Of a stretch of 16,071 bases of DNA, positions 1 through 8,078 are shown piece by piece (the first letter of the stretch is position 1; each line of letters begins with the position of its first letter). The notes under the pieces are model-generated. The model did no database searches, was not told where the DNA came from, and worked only from the letters and a program-made list of their open reading frames with translations. A program made the translations under genes and the position numbers. Source of the stretch: an uncultured Dorea sp. (GTDB lineage: Bacteria > Bacillota > Clostridia > Lachnospirales > Lachnospiraceae); the NCBI GenBank assembly GCA_910577685.1, contig CAJTOH010000060.1:1-16071 (forward strand), written 5' to 3'.

Positions 1-36
1 TTTGAGCCTGTTTTTTGCAGCTCAGTTTTTCATAAA

Positions 37-1266
37 TTACTTGACACTACCTAATGTAATTTTATGAAAGATATGTCCCATCTTTTCCTGTTTTGTTTTC
101 ATATAGTTGATATCATACTTCTGCGGAGCAATCTCAATAGGCACACGCTCCCGAATCTCCAAACCAAAATCACTTAAACCGTACACTTTATCCGGATTAT
201 TTGTCAGCAGACGCAGTGATTTTACCCCCAGTTCGGATAATATCTGGGCTCCCACCCAGTATTCCCGCAGGTCCGGTGCAAATCCAAGGCTTATGTTCGC
301 CTCAACCGTATCCATGCCCTGTTCCTGAAGCTGGTAAGCTTTCAGCTTATTAATCAGCCCGATTCCCCGCCCTTCCTGACGCATATATAGGATGATCCCG
401 CAGCCCTCTTCCTCAATCTGCCGCATCGCTTCCTGAAGCTGCTTTCCGCAGTCACAGCGAAGAGAACCGAATACATCGCCGGTGAGACATTCCGAGTGAA
501 CACGGCAGAGAATATTTTCTCCGTCTCCAATATCGCCTTTGACCAACGCTACATGGTGTTCCCCCGTAATATCATTGATAAACCCATGAATCCTGAAATG
601 TCCGTACTGCGTCGGCATATCCGCACAGGCTTCTTTGATTACATGCTTCTCATGAATCCGGCAATAATCCTGAAGCTCCCTGATGGTAATAAATTTTAGG
701 TTAAATGCCTTAGCAAGCTTGTGCAGGTTTGGCGTGCGCATCATCGTGCCGTCATCCTCCATGATCTCACAGCATACGCCGCACTCTTTCATTCCCGCCA
801 GACGCATCAGATCAACCGTCGCCTCCGTATGCCCGCTGCGCACCAGCACCCCGCCCTCTTTCGCGATCAATGGAAATACATGTCCCGGCTTTCTCATATC
901 CTCCGGTTTCGTAGCATCGTCCACGCATTTCATCATGGTATACGAACGCTCCGCCGCCGAAATCCCCGTGGTCGTGTCCGCGTGATCGATAGATACGGTA
1001 AACGCCGTACCGTGGTTATCGGTATTCTTCGACACCATTGGATGCAAGCCAAGCCCCGACGCCACTTCGGCGCTCATGGGCGTGCAGATCAGCCCCTTTG
1101 CATGAGTCGCCATAAAATTAATGTTTTCTTGTGTCGCAAACTGCGCTGCACAGATCATATCGCCTTCATTTTCACGGTCCGGATCATCCGTCACCAGAAT
1201 GATCCTGCCCGCTCTCAGTTCTTCGAGCGCCTCCTCTATCGTGTTATATTGGTACTGCTGATCCAT
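37..1266 (-). CDS. ribBA: Bifunctional 3,4-dihydroxy-2-butanone-4-phosphate synthase / GTP cyclohydrolase II
   Basis: Cytosolic fusion enzyme of 409 aa that feeds both branches of riboflavin synthesis. The RibB half (about 1-205) makes 3,4-dihydroxy-2-butanone 4-phosphate from ribulose 5-phosphate. The RibA half (about 206-400) opens GTP to the diaminopyrimidine precursor. Visible RibB motifs are RENEGD (31-36) and SGHTEATVDL (144-153). Visible RibA motifs are the zinc ligands C260, C271 and C273 in HSEC...RCDC, and the GTP-binding segment MRQEGRGIGL (295-304). Length is normal for the fusion. The start is supported by a GGAGGG ribosome binding site 6 bases upstream. It is the third gene after ribD and ribE, 47 bases below ribE, and therefore under the FMN riboswitch. 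Family assignment is firm; the operon role is inferred from spacing. Confidence 0.97.
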   Translation of the reverse strand: MDQQYQYNTIEEALEELRAGRIILVTDDPDRENEGDMICAAQFATQENINFMATHAKGLICTPMSAEVASGLGLHPMVSKNTDNHGTAFTVSIDHADTTTGISAAERSYTMMKCVDDATKPEDMRKPGHVFPLIAKEGGVLVRSGHTEATVDLMRLAGMKECGVCCEIMEDDGTMMRTPNLHKLAKAFNLKFITIRELQDYCRIHEKHVIKEACADMPTQYGHFRIHGFINDITGEHHVALVKGDIGDGENILCRVHSECLTGDVFGSLRCDCGKQLQEAMRQIEEEGCGIILYMRQEGRGIGLINKLKAYQLQEQGMDTVEANISLGFAPDLREYWVGAQILSELGVKSLRLLTNNPDKVYGLSDFGLEIRERVPIEIAPQKYDINYMKTKQEKMGHIFHKITLGSVK

Positions 1267-1313
1267 GTTATCCCTCCCGTATAATTTTTCATAATTTTGA
1301 ATAACTTCTTACT

Positions 1314-1967
1314 CTATATTCCATATTCTTTGAGGAAGTCCATTGTAATTCCTGAAGCCTCCTCCTCTTTCCCTGCCTCCTTAAGTCCCAGCAGCTTCTC
1401 TACGTACTTCCCGACAATATCATTCTCCAGATTCACCAGATCTCCCGGATTCTTCCTGAGAAGAGTCGTCTCCTCACCCGTATGGGGGATGACCGATACC
1501 TGGAAGCTTGACTCGTCCACCGACGCTACCGTCAGGCTGATCCCGTCTATCCCGATAGATCCTTTTTCCACGATCAGGCGCAATACAGGCGGTTCCGTCC
1601 GGACTGTCACCCACACGGCATTTTCCTCCCTGCGCAAGTTCTCTATCACTCCGGTTCCGTCGATATGGCCGGACATAATATGCCCGCCGAATCTCTCCCC
1701 CGCCGCCATAGCCCGTTCCAGATTCACCTGATCACCGGCTTTTAGCTGACCAAGGCTGCTTCTTCGATAAGTCTCCGCCATAATATCCGCAGTAAATCCA
1801 TCCGTATTTAGAGAAATAACCGTCAAGCACACACCATTTACCGCAATACTGTCTCCTACCCTTGTTCCTTCCAACACCTTTCTTGCCTCAATCCGAATCT
1901 GCCCGGATCTTCCTGTCAAGGAAATCTGACGGATCTTCCCAATCTCTTCTATAATACCTGTAAACAT
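1314..1967 (-). CDS. ribE: Riboflavin synthase, alpha subunit
   Basis: Catalyses the dismutation of two 6,7-dimethyl-8-ribityllumazine molecules to riboflavin plus the diaminopyrimidine. The 217-aa protein has the two tandem lumazine-binding repeats of the family: the first opens with MFTGIIEEIG and contains SIAVNGVCLT, the second contains GGHIMSGHIDG and SIGIDGISLTV. I chose ATG at 1967 rather than the GTG one codon upstream. The ATG forms a TGATG overlap with the ribD stop and sits just downstream of an AGGTGGAG ribosome binding site inside the end of ribD, which suggests translational coupling. Length is typical (about 200-220 aa). The symbol ribE follows Bacillus/Clostridium use; E. coli calls this enzyme ribC. 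Confidence 0.96.
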   Translation of the reverse strand: MFTGIIEEIGKIRQISLTGRSGQIRIEARKVLEGTRVGDSIAVNGVCLTVISLNTDGFTADIMAETYRRSSLGQLKAGDQVNLERAMAAGERFGGHIMSGHIDGTGVIENLRREENAVWVTVRTEPPVLRLIVEKGSIGIDGISLTVASVDESSFQVSVIPHTGEETTLLRKNPGDLVNLENDIVGKYVEKLLGLKEAGKEEEASGITMDFLKEYGI

Positions 1968-3127
1968 CACTCCACCTGCCTTACTTTGTACTCTATTAAC
2001 AGATCTTCCCCTATTGGCGCCGCCTTCCGGAATTCCAGCGGGAACGCATCCTGCGGCAGTTCGACGCCAAAACCTTCAACCGGACTTTTAGCGCCGTTTC
2101 CCCCAAAGATCTTTGGGGCGACAAACGCCTGTACCTCCTGAACAATACCGGAATGCAGGGCGCTGTCATTTAAAATGCCGCCTCCCTCCAGCAAGATACT
2201 GTCAATCCCCTGTTCGCCAAGGAGCTTCATAAGCTTTTTTAAGTTAATCCGTCCGCTCCCGCCTGAAACCGGAAGTAACCGTACGCCAAGCTGCTCTAAC
2301 TGCCGCATCTTCTCCTCCGATTCCTTCCCCATAACTTCCTTATGTATTCCGGTTCCGGCCAGAGGTTCTTCTGCGCCGCATCCCTCCCCTTGAGCATAAG
2401 CTACGATTGTGGGATATTCTTTCGCCGTCCGGCAGATCTGACTATCCGCCGGAATCCTAAGACGGCTGTCGCAAATAATCCGAATCGGGCTGTTCCCCTC
2501 CGGAATCCTGACATTCAGCATCGGATCATCGGCAAGCACAGTCCCGATACCCACCATGATTCCCATACATCTGTGCCGAAGCTTCTGCACTTCCATCCGC
2601 GCCGCATCACCGGTAATCCATTTAGAAGCCCCGGTTTTCGTCGCTGTCCTGCCGTCTGCAGTCATGGCATACTTCATAATCACATAGGGAGTATGACAGG
2701 TAATGTAGTGGAAAAAGATCCGGTTTATTCTGTCACATTCATCCCTCAAAAAATTCTCCTCCACCAGCACGCCGGCCTTTTTCAGGAGCCTTGCCCCCTT
2801 CCCCGCCACCTTCGGATTGGGATCGGCAGAGCCGATCACTACCCGACCGATACCATTTTCGAGGATTGCCTCCGTGCAGGGAGGCGTCTTTCCATAATGG
2901 CAGCAAGGTTCCAGCGTCACATACATCGTCGCTCCGACTGCAGATTCCGTCAGGGATGCGATCGCGTTTCGCTCCGCATGTAGCTCCCCATATTTCCTGT
3001 GATAACCTTCCCCTATAATACGTCCCTCTTTCACAATAACTGCGCCCACCAGCGGGTTAGGATTCGTCCATCCCATTCCTTTCACCGCAAGTTCTATGGC
3101 CCGCCTCATATAATCCTGATCCGTCAT
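1967..3127 (-). CDS. ribD: Bifunctional diaminohydroxyphosphoribosylaminopyrimidine deaminase / 5-amino-6-(5-phosphoribosylamino)uracil reductase
   Basis: Performs the deamination and NADPH-dependent side-chain reduction steps that follow GTP cyclohydrolase II. The N-terminal zinc deaminase domain (about 1-145) shows HAERNAI (H50, E52) and PCCHYGKTPPC (C75, C84), the complete cytidine-deaminase-like zinc site. The C-terminal reductase domain (about 146-380) shows PYVIMKYAMTADGRTA and ILLEGGG, as expected for the dihydrofolate-reductase-like fold. At 386 aa it is normal length. It is the first gene of the rib operon, its ATG preceded by AAGGGAAG, and it lies about 60 bases below the riboswitch terminator. 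The stop overlaps the ribE start. Confidence 0.97.
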   Translation of the reverse strand: MTDQDYMRRAIELAVKGMGWTNPNPLVGAVIVKEGRIIGEGYHRKYGELHAERNAIASLTESAVGATMYVTLEPCCHYGKTPPCTEAILENGIGRVVIGSADPNPKVAGKGARLLKKAGVLVEENFLRDECDRINRIFFHYITCHTPYVIMKYAMTADGRTATKTGASKWITGDAARMEVQKLRHRCMGIMVGIGTVLADDPMLNVRIPEGNSPIRIICDSRLRIPADSQICRTAKEYPTIVAYAQGEGCGAEEPLAGTGIHKEVMGKESEEKMRQLEQLGVRLLPVSGGSGRINLKKLMKLLGEQGIDSILLEGGGILNDSALHSGIVQEVQAFVAPKIFGGNGAKSPVEGFGVELPQDAFPLEFRKAAPIGEDLLIEYKVRQVE

Positions 3128-3188
3128 ATACTTCCCTTCTTTCCTGAACCTTCATCCTCATCGTGCCGCATATTTTACTCCGCAATAC

Positions 3189-3217
3189 AAAAAAACCTGC
3201 AGAATCGTCTCTGCAGG
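3189..3217 (-). terminator. Intrinsic terminator in the rib leader
   Basis: On the minus strand CCTGCAGA and TCTGCAGG form an 8-bp perfect stem with a 6-base loop, followed immediately by seven T. It lies between the FMN riboswitch and ribD, so it is the expected off-switch: transcription should end here when FMN is bound. This is seen directly as a hairpin plus U-tract; function is by analogy with Firmicute FMN riboswitches. Confidence 0.9.
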
Positions 3218-3270
3218 GAATGGTAATCCTATAAAAGTATAAAAATACTCTGAAACGGATCAACCATTCC
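3217..3270 (-). promoter_or_regulatory. Candidate antiterminator helix of the rib leader
   Basis: On the minus strand GGAATGG (plus positions 3264-3270) can pair with CCATTCC (3217-3223), and the helix can extend through an adjacent ATCC/GGAT pairing after a small bulge. The distal arm touches the 5' foot of the terminator stem, and a further CTCT/AGAG pairing would invade that stem. This fits the alternative fold used when FMN is absent. It is a base-pairing prediction made by eye, without energy calculation. Confidence 0.5.
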
Positions 3271-3311
3271 AGAGCTTCTTATACAGTATAATATTCTTAC
3301 AACTATACCAT

Positions 3312-3430
3312 CATCTTCTTCCATCCAGACTATACTGTCGGCTCCGGAATCTCACCGGATCAGCCTATAAGAAAATCTTATGGCTCGCGGGCTATACCGC
3401 CGGTAGGGACTTTCACCCTGCCCTGAAGAT
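3312..3430 (-). promoter_or_regulatory. FMN riboswitch (RFN element)
   Basis: The minus strand carries the conserved RFN blocks in order: ATCTTCAGGGCAGGGTGAAA, CCCTACCGGCGGTA, AGCCCGCGAG, a variable hairpin containing AAGATTTTCTT, GATCCGGTGAGATTCCGG, GCCGACAGT and GGATGGAAGAAGA. The outer ends (ATCTTC and GAAGAAGAT) close helix P1. It binds flavin mononucleotide and controls the downstream ribD-ribE-ribBA transcript, most likely through the terminator at 3189-3217. The match to the conserved core is strong; the exact limits of P1 are approximate. Confidence 0.97.
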
Positions 3431-3452
3431 ATTATTCTTTTATTATGTATAC

Positions 3453-3481
3453 ATTATAATCTGATTCCAATACAATTTCAA
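3453..3481 (-). promoter_or_regulatory. Probable sigma-A promoter of the rib operon
   Basis: On the minus strand a -35 box TTGAAA (3476-3481) is separated by exactly 17 bases from a -10 box TATAAT (3453-3458), placing the start point near 3446, about 15 bases before the riboswitch. It begins only 9 bases beyond the stop codon of the upstream HD-GYP gene. No hairpin terminator is visible between them, so read-through from the upstream operon is possible. The consensus match is good, but this is not experimentally shown. Confidence 0.75.
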
Positions 3482-3489
3482 GAACTTTG

Positions 3490-4584
3490 TTAAAAATTTT
3501 GAGCCTCCGGGATACTATGATACATCTGGCTCAGCTGGTCTTCAATGGAAAAAAAGCTGTCCAGCAGACGCGGGTTAAAACTCCCGCACTGTCCGGTTCC
3601 AATCATCTCGATAACCATATCCCGGGAATAGGACGCCTTATAAACCCGTTTACAGCTCAACGCGTCGTATACATCCGCCAGAGATACTACCTGAGCCCAC
3701 GGAGAGATACTGCTTCCTTCAAGCCCTTCCGGATATCCCCTTCCATCCCACCGTTCATGGTGGTGCAGGGCAATATCACAGGCATAATCAAAAATACTAC
3801 TGTCATGAAGCTGAGGAATACTTTCCAGAATTGCTACGCCTTTGGTTGTATGCGTCTTCATCACTTCGTATTCGTCCGGTGTCAAACGTCCCGGCTTCGT
3901 CAATATGGAATCCGGGATCGTAATCTTCCCAACATCATGCATAATGGACGCAAGCGCAATATCATCAATCTCTTCCTGTGACATACCCCTGCCGATAGCA
4001 GTGTTCTCAAGCATCATCCGGGTAATCTCAGATATTCTCTGAACATGGCCGCCGGACTCCTCATTCCTGAACTCAATAGCCGTCGCCAGCGCCTCAATCA
4101 TCCCCTGATTCAACTCGATGATCTGTTTCGCCTGCTCCAACAATTTGACCTGCTGCTTCTCCACTACGCGGTTCAGGTGTCTCCTCGTCTCAAAAAGCTC
4201 AATCACAGACTCCACACGCCGCATCACCACAAAGGAAACGTAGGGCTTTTTTATTACATCCATAACTCCAAGCTGATATGCCTCTTTGACTACCTTATCA
4301 TTCGCTTCTGCTGTAATGAGAAATACAGGAATCTGTTTTAAAAGACCTCTTTCTTCCATCTTTCTCACAACCTCGATACCATTCATCTCAGGCATCATCA
4401 CATCCAGCAGCACTGCGCAGTAATGTTTCCTGGAGTTCAAAATCTTCTCAAGTCCCTCCCGTCCGTTCACCGCCTCCGCTACGGAATAAGAGCCGGAAAA
4501 TATTTTCCGCAAGATCGCACGGTTGATCGCATCATCATCTACAATTAAAATTGTATTCCTTCCCGCTTCGTCATACTGTTTCAT
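3490..4584 (-). CDS. Response regulator with HD-GYP domain (probable cyclic-di-GMP phosphodiesterase)
   Basis: Likely the output of the phosphorelay encoded just upstream. Numbered from the longer ATG at 4596, the receiver domain spans about 14-130 with the acidic pair around D20-D22, phospho-acceptor D65 in LLDVMMPEMNG and the conserved lysine in KKP near 117. A helical linker (about 135-165) leads to an HD-GYP domain (about 165-360) with HDVGK (220-224) and HHERWDGRGYPEGL (279-292), so metal- and substrate-binding residues look intact. I prefer the ATG at 4584 (MKQYDE): the AAGGA lies about 11 bases upstream of it but directly abuts the ATG at 4596. It follows the Hpt gene after about 30 bases. 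Phosphodiesterase activity is known for the family and inferred here. Confidence 0.92.
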   Translation of the reverse strand: MKQYDEAGRNTILIVDDDAINRAILRKIFSGSYSVAEAVNGREGLEKILNSRKHYCAVLLDVMMPEMNGIEVVRKMEERGLLKQIPVFLITAEANDKVVKEAYQLGVMDVIKKPYVSFVVMRRVESVIELFETRRHLNRVVEKQQVKLLEQAKQIIELNQGMIEALATAIEFRNEESGGHVQRISEITRMMLENTAIGRGMSQEEIDDIALASIMHDVGKITIPDSILTKPGRLTPDEYEVMKTHTTKGVAILESIPQLHDSSIFDYACDIALHHHERWDGRGYPEGLEGSSISPWAQVVSLADVYDALSCKRVYKASYSRDMVIEMIGTGQCGSFNPRLLDSFFSIEDQLSQMYHSIPEAQNF

Positions 4585-4625
4585 TTCTAATAACATCCTT
4601 CTTCGCTTTTATATACAATATATGA

Positions 4626-4985
4626 TCAGTCATTCTGATTCCTTCGGATACAGTCGACAATATTCTTCTGAATTGGCTCCACTTCTCCAAAAGCAGCCTT
4701 CGCCTCTCCCGGCCTGCCGCCGCGCAGCAATGCCAAAATCTCTGTATATCGTTTAAAAAGCGGAGAAATCGAAAGATTACCTGCTGCCCCTTTCAAAGTA
4801 TGTACCCGTCCGGCCAGTTCTTCAAGAGCCTCCCCTTCAAAATCCTCGGTTCGGATCGGATTTGAGTTCACAATATCCACAAACATATCAAGCATCATCT
4901 TATACAGAGATTCATCCCCGACGACACGCTCTACCCCATCTTGTACGTCGACGCCTAAATCCCTTAATTCCTCCATAATACCCAT
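4626..4985 (-). CDS. Hpt-domain histidine phosphotransfer protein
   Basis: A 119-aa stand-alone Hpt protein, the shuttle between hybrid-kinase receiver domains and a terminal response regulator. The diagnostic motif HTLKGAAGNLS is present, with phospho-accepting H62 in HxxKG, inside a mostly helical protein. The start was chosen at ATG 4985 (MGIMEELRDL) because AAAGGAGAT lies 6 bases upstream. A longer reading from 5021 would overlap the preceding kinase gene and lacks such a site. It sits between the two-receiver hybrid kinase and the REC-HD-GYP gene, the position expected for the linking component. Partners are inferred from this order. Confidence 0.93.
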   Translation of the reverse strand: MGIMEELRDLGVDVQDGVERVVGDESLYKMMLDMFVDIVNSNPIRTEDFEGEALEELAGRVHTLKGAAGNLSISPLFKRYTEILALLRGGRPGEAKAAFGEVEPIQKNIVDCIRRNQND

Positions 4986-5001
4986 ACCAAAATCTCCTTT
5001 C

Positions 5002-8000
5002 TCACACCAAAGATTCCCCATACCTCTCTTTGCGTTCCAAAACTTCCTGAAATGTAGTCTTTAACTGATCGATCACCACCGGTTTCGACACATGGGCATC
5101 CATACCGGACTCCAATGCGTCTCGGATATCGTCCATAAATGCATTTGCAGTCATGGCGATAATCGGAACACTCTTTGACGACGGATGGGCGCTTAAACGT
5201 ATCGCTCTGGTAGCCCCATATCCGTCCAGAACGGGCATCTGCACATCCATAAAAATAACATCATATTCCCCAGGCTCCGAAAGATTAAACATATCCACTG
5301 CTTCCTGGCCATTCATCGCAATATCGCACGCGGCGGCTCCCAGGGATTCCAGAATCTTCACAAGAACCATCCGGTTCACTTCAATATCATCCACCACGAG
5401 GATATGCTTCCCTTCAAAGACACTTTCAATCTGGCCCGTACCTTCCATACTGTTCTTCCTGCCCTTCATAAGCCGATCAATAGCTTCCTTAAAAGTATGC
5501 ATAAAGAAAGGCTTCATCAAAAAATTGTCTATTCCTACTTCAATCGCCTCTGACTCAATCTCTCCCCAATCATAAGAAGTAAAAAACAGAATCGGAATCT
5601 GCTCCGAATAATTCTGGCGAATCTGCCGTGCAGTCTCTATACCGTCCAGATCCGGCATCTTCCAATCCAACATCATCAGGTCGTAAGGCATGCCGTTCTC
5701 CCTTGCCTCGCGCATCATCTCGACCGCTCTCTTGCCGCTGGTGGTATAACGGACATCCACACCTGTATCCGCCATTGCCTGTACAATATTCTTACATACA
5801 TATTCGTCATCGTCGGCAACGATCATACGGCTGACGCCATGAGCCTTCCAGAATTCCGGATCTTCTTCCTCTTCCTCGCAGATACGCAGATCCAGATCCA
5901 ATGTGAACGTAGTTCCCACGCCGACTTCACTCTCTACATCGATGGAGCCTCCCATCAAATCCACCAGACTCTTGGTAATGGCCATTCCGAGACCTGTTCC
6001 CTGTATCTCGCTGGCAGCCGGATTCTCTTCTCTGGTAAATGGCTGGAACAACACTTCCAAATACTCCGGCGTCATCCCCTGCCCGTTATCCCTCACTATG
6101 AACTCAACACGGCTATATCCTTCCGTAACACCGGGCAGTTCCCGGATATCCAGCTCAATACATCCTCCCTCCGGAGTATACTTAACCGCATTCGACAAAA
6201 TATTAATTAATATCTGATTAATTCGAAGCTTATCCCCCAGAAGACGCTCATATACAAAGGATGAGGCAAATATCCTGAACATCTGCTTTTTTGCGTTGCT
6301 CTGAGGACGGATGATCACATTCAGTTCCTCGATCACCTCAGCCATATTCACTTCCAGAATATTCAGCGTCGCATTGCCGCCCTCGATCTTGTTCATATCC
6401 AGCACATCGTTAATCAACCCTAAAAGATGCTGGCTGGCTCCATTAATTCTCTGAGTATACTCCAGTACGCGCTCCGGATTATCGGCTTCCTGAGAAAGAA
6501 GCGTAACAAGCCCCATGATCGCATTCATCGGAGTACGGATGTCATGGCTGACACTGCTCAAAAACGAACTCTTCGCTTTATTCGCCACCCGCGCCAAATC
6601 CAATGCCTGAGTCAACGTATTCTGCGTTTCCCGTTCTTTGGTTCGGTCAGAAAGATAGATGACGATCTTCTTCTCGCCTTGTATCATCACACTATAGGCA
6701 GTCTCCCTAAACCACCTGTGTTCCCCCGTCTTCATGTGGATTCGTTCACTCATAGCTGTCACGATAGACCGTCCCTGTTGTATCTTATCCAAATCAACGA
6801 GTTCAATACACTCGCCGGACCCATATCCGGCACGTCCTAACATCCGGATATCTTTGGATACCTCCTCCGCCGATACTCCCAGAACCCGTTCTACATTCGC
6901 GCTCACATACTCAACCTTATAATCCTTGACATCCATCATCACATAGACATCATCCGTATTATTCGACAGATATGAAGAAAAAACTGCAAAGTGTTCTTTA
7001 TTATATTCAATCTCTTGATCTTTTTTACAGATTTCTTTATAACTGCGCCAGTAAAGAAGCAAAAAAATAGCAAAAAATATCATCACGATCGCTAAAAATA
7101 TGATTGTGAACTGGGAGTCCTTTATAATTTCATCTGCCTCAGCCATAACCGAAGCAACCGGAATAACAGAAATCAAATACCATCCTTCCACATTCTCCAC
7201 CGGAACATAGGTACAGATCTGATCCTCCTGTAAACTATTGAATATCGTGGTTCCCGTCTCGCGATTCCTCAGCGCATTAAGAAATTTCTCTGCTTTAGCA
7301 CGATCCTCAGAAGAATTCGGTGTTAAATCAAATATATTCTGATCGTAAGGAAATGTTTCCTTATCGCCGGCCCCCATAAGGATCTCTCCCTCGCGGCTCA
7401 CAATATATCCCCGCCCTTGTCCGTCATAAAAAGACAAAGAGAAATCCTCAGACACTACGAAACTCTCATAGCCTTTTTGGAACAGCCCCGGCACGCCGTC
7501 GGCAAATTCAAATCTCTCATAGTAACCAAACGCCGTATTTCCTGAATACAGCCCTTCATATGGCTCACGGATATTAGCGCCTTCCAGAGAACGATATGTC
7601 TCGAGTTCTTCTCCGTCCATCCGAAATATCTCGTCGGATTTATTGTTAAAATACTCGCCGGTATCCAGATTAATAACTGAATAATAGGCGTTAATCATGG
7701 AAAAAGCTTCCAGCTTTCCCTTGATTGTTTCCGTATCCCCGGAGTTGTCATGAGAAAAATAATTAGCATAACTATGCAGACGTTCCCTGTCCGCTGAGAT
7801 GAAAGTATCAAATGCCTGCTGCTGCTGGGTTACGTTTAAAACATTTGAAATTGTCTGATCCATCAGACGGTTGCGAAGTATCACAATATAGGCCACTCCA
7901 ACAGCCACTACAAGCGTAATACATATACAAATTAAGAAATTCACTACATAGAACCGCTTATTCTTTAATCTTTCCGTTCCTGCCATTGTTATCGTTTCCG

Positions 8001-8016
8001 CCTTTGCATCTCTCAT
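5002..8016 (-). CDS. Transmembrane hybrid sensor histidine kinase with PAS and two receiver domains
   Basis: A 1004-aa membrane kinase. Order seen: cytoplasmic N-terminus, membrane segment about 23-47, extracytoplasmic sensor region about 48-302 (Cache-like by layout, not certain), membrane segment about 303-323, PAS domain about 345-460, HisKA with H491 in SSVSHDIRTPMNAIMG, HATPase with N609 in LINILSNAVKYT, G1 box DNGQGM (643-648) and G2 box GTGLGM (673-678), receiver 1 (D784, K835) and receiver 2 (D876-D877, D924, K978). All catalytic boxes look intact. Two receivers without an internal Hpt make the separate Hpt gene immediately downstream a natural partner. The start at 8016 has only a weak AGG upstream; an ATG ten codons in is a possible alternative. 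The ligand is unknown. Confidence 0.95.
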   Translation of the reverse strand: MRDAKAETITMAGTERLKNKRFYVVNFLICICITLVVAVGVAYIVILRNRLMDQTISNVLNVTQQQQAFDTFISADRERLHSYANYFSHDNSGDTETIKGKLEAFSMINAYYSVINLDTGEYFNNKSDEIFRMDGEELETYRSLEGANIREPYEGLYSGNTAFGYYERFEFADGVPGLFQKGYESFVVSEDFSLSFYDGQGRGYIVSREGEILMGAGDKETFPYDQNIFDLTPNSSEDRAKAEKFLNALRNRETGTTIFNSLQEDQICTYVPVENVEGWYLISVIPVASVMAEADEIIKDSQFTIIFLAIVMIFFAIFLLLYWRSYKEICKKDQEIEYNKEHFAVFSSYLSNNTDDVYVMMDVKDYKVEYVSANVERVLGVSAEEVSKDIRMLGRAGYGSGECIELVDLDKIQQGRSIVTAMSERIHMKTGEHRWFRETAYSVMIQGEKKIVIYLSDRTKERETQNTLTQALDLARVANKAKSSFLSSVSHDIRTPMNAIMGLVTLLSQEADNPERVLEYTQRINGASQHLLGLINDVLDMNKIEGGNATLNILEVNMAEVIEELNVIIRPQSNAKKQMFRIFASSFVYERLLGDKLRINQILINILSNAVKYTPEGGCIELDIRELPGVTEGYSRVEFIVRDNGQGMTPEYLEVLFQPFTREENPAASEIQGTGLGMAITKSLVDLMGGSIDVESEVGVGTTFTLDLDLRICEEEEEDPEFWKAHGVSRMIVADDDEYVCKNIVQAMADTGVDVRYTTSGKRAVEMMREARENGMPYDLMMLDWKMPDLDGIETARQIRQNYSEQIPILFFTSYDWGEIESEAIEVGIDNFLMKPFFMHTFKEAIDRLMKGRKNSMEGTGQIESVFEGKHILVVDDIEVNRMVLVKILESLGAAACDIAMNGQEAVDMFNLSEPGEYDVIFMDVQMPVLDGYGATRAIRLSAHPSSKSVPIIAMTANAFMDDIRDALESGMDAHVSKPVVIDQLKTTFQEVLERKERYGESLV

Positions 8017-8024
8017 TTCTATAC

Positions 8025-8059
8025 CTGTATATTATACAGATATAGCCAAAAAATTACAA
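8025..8059 (-). promoter_or_regulatory. Probable internal promoter with palindrome over the -10 box
   Basis: On the minus strand TTGTAA (8054-8059) and TATAAT (8031-8036) are separated by 17 bases in the 62-base gap between the two kinase genes. The -10 box lies in a perfect inverted repeat CTGTATA-T-TATACAG on the plus strand (8025-8039). This would allow the larger kinase, Hpt and HD-GYP genes to be expressed apart from the MATE and PAS-kinase genes. The palindrome could be an operator or simply an AT-rich coincidence. Confidence 0.55.
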
Positions 8060-8078
8060 CATAAAATAATATCATTAT

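Noticed and set aside
22..33. Tiny minus-strand ATGAAAAACTGA after ribBA as a start of ribH
   Set aside because: It stops after three codons and has no ribosome binding site; if ribH follows it lies outside the window.
721..1284. Long plus-strand open frame opposite ribBA
   Set aside because: It is fully antisense to a firmly identified enzyme, has arginine- and histidine-rich shadow composition and no ribosome binding site.
2342..2983. 213-codon plus-strand open frame opposite ribD
   Set aside because: Antisense shadow of ribD with no recognisable domain or start signals.
3279..3290. Recurring TTATACAG motif (3279, 8032, 13120)
   Set aside because: All three lie in AT-rich leaders and overlap or resemble -10 boxes; three hits of an 8-mer like this are not convincing evidence of a common operator.
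4986..5021. Longer start for the Hpt protein overlapping the kinase gene
   Set aside because: The AAAGGAGAT site 6 bases before the ATG at 4985 decides for the shorter start.
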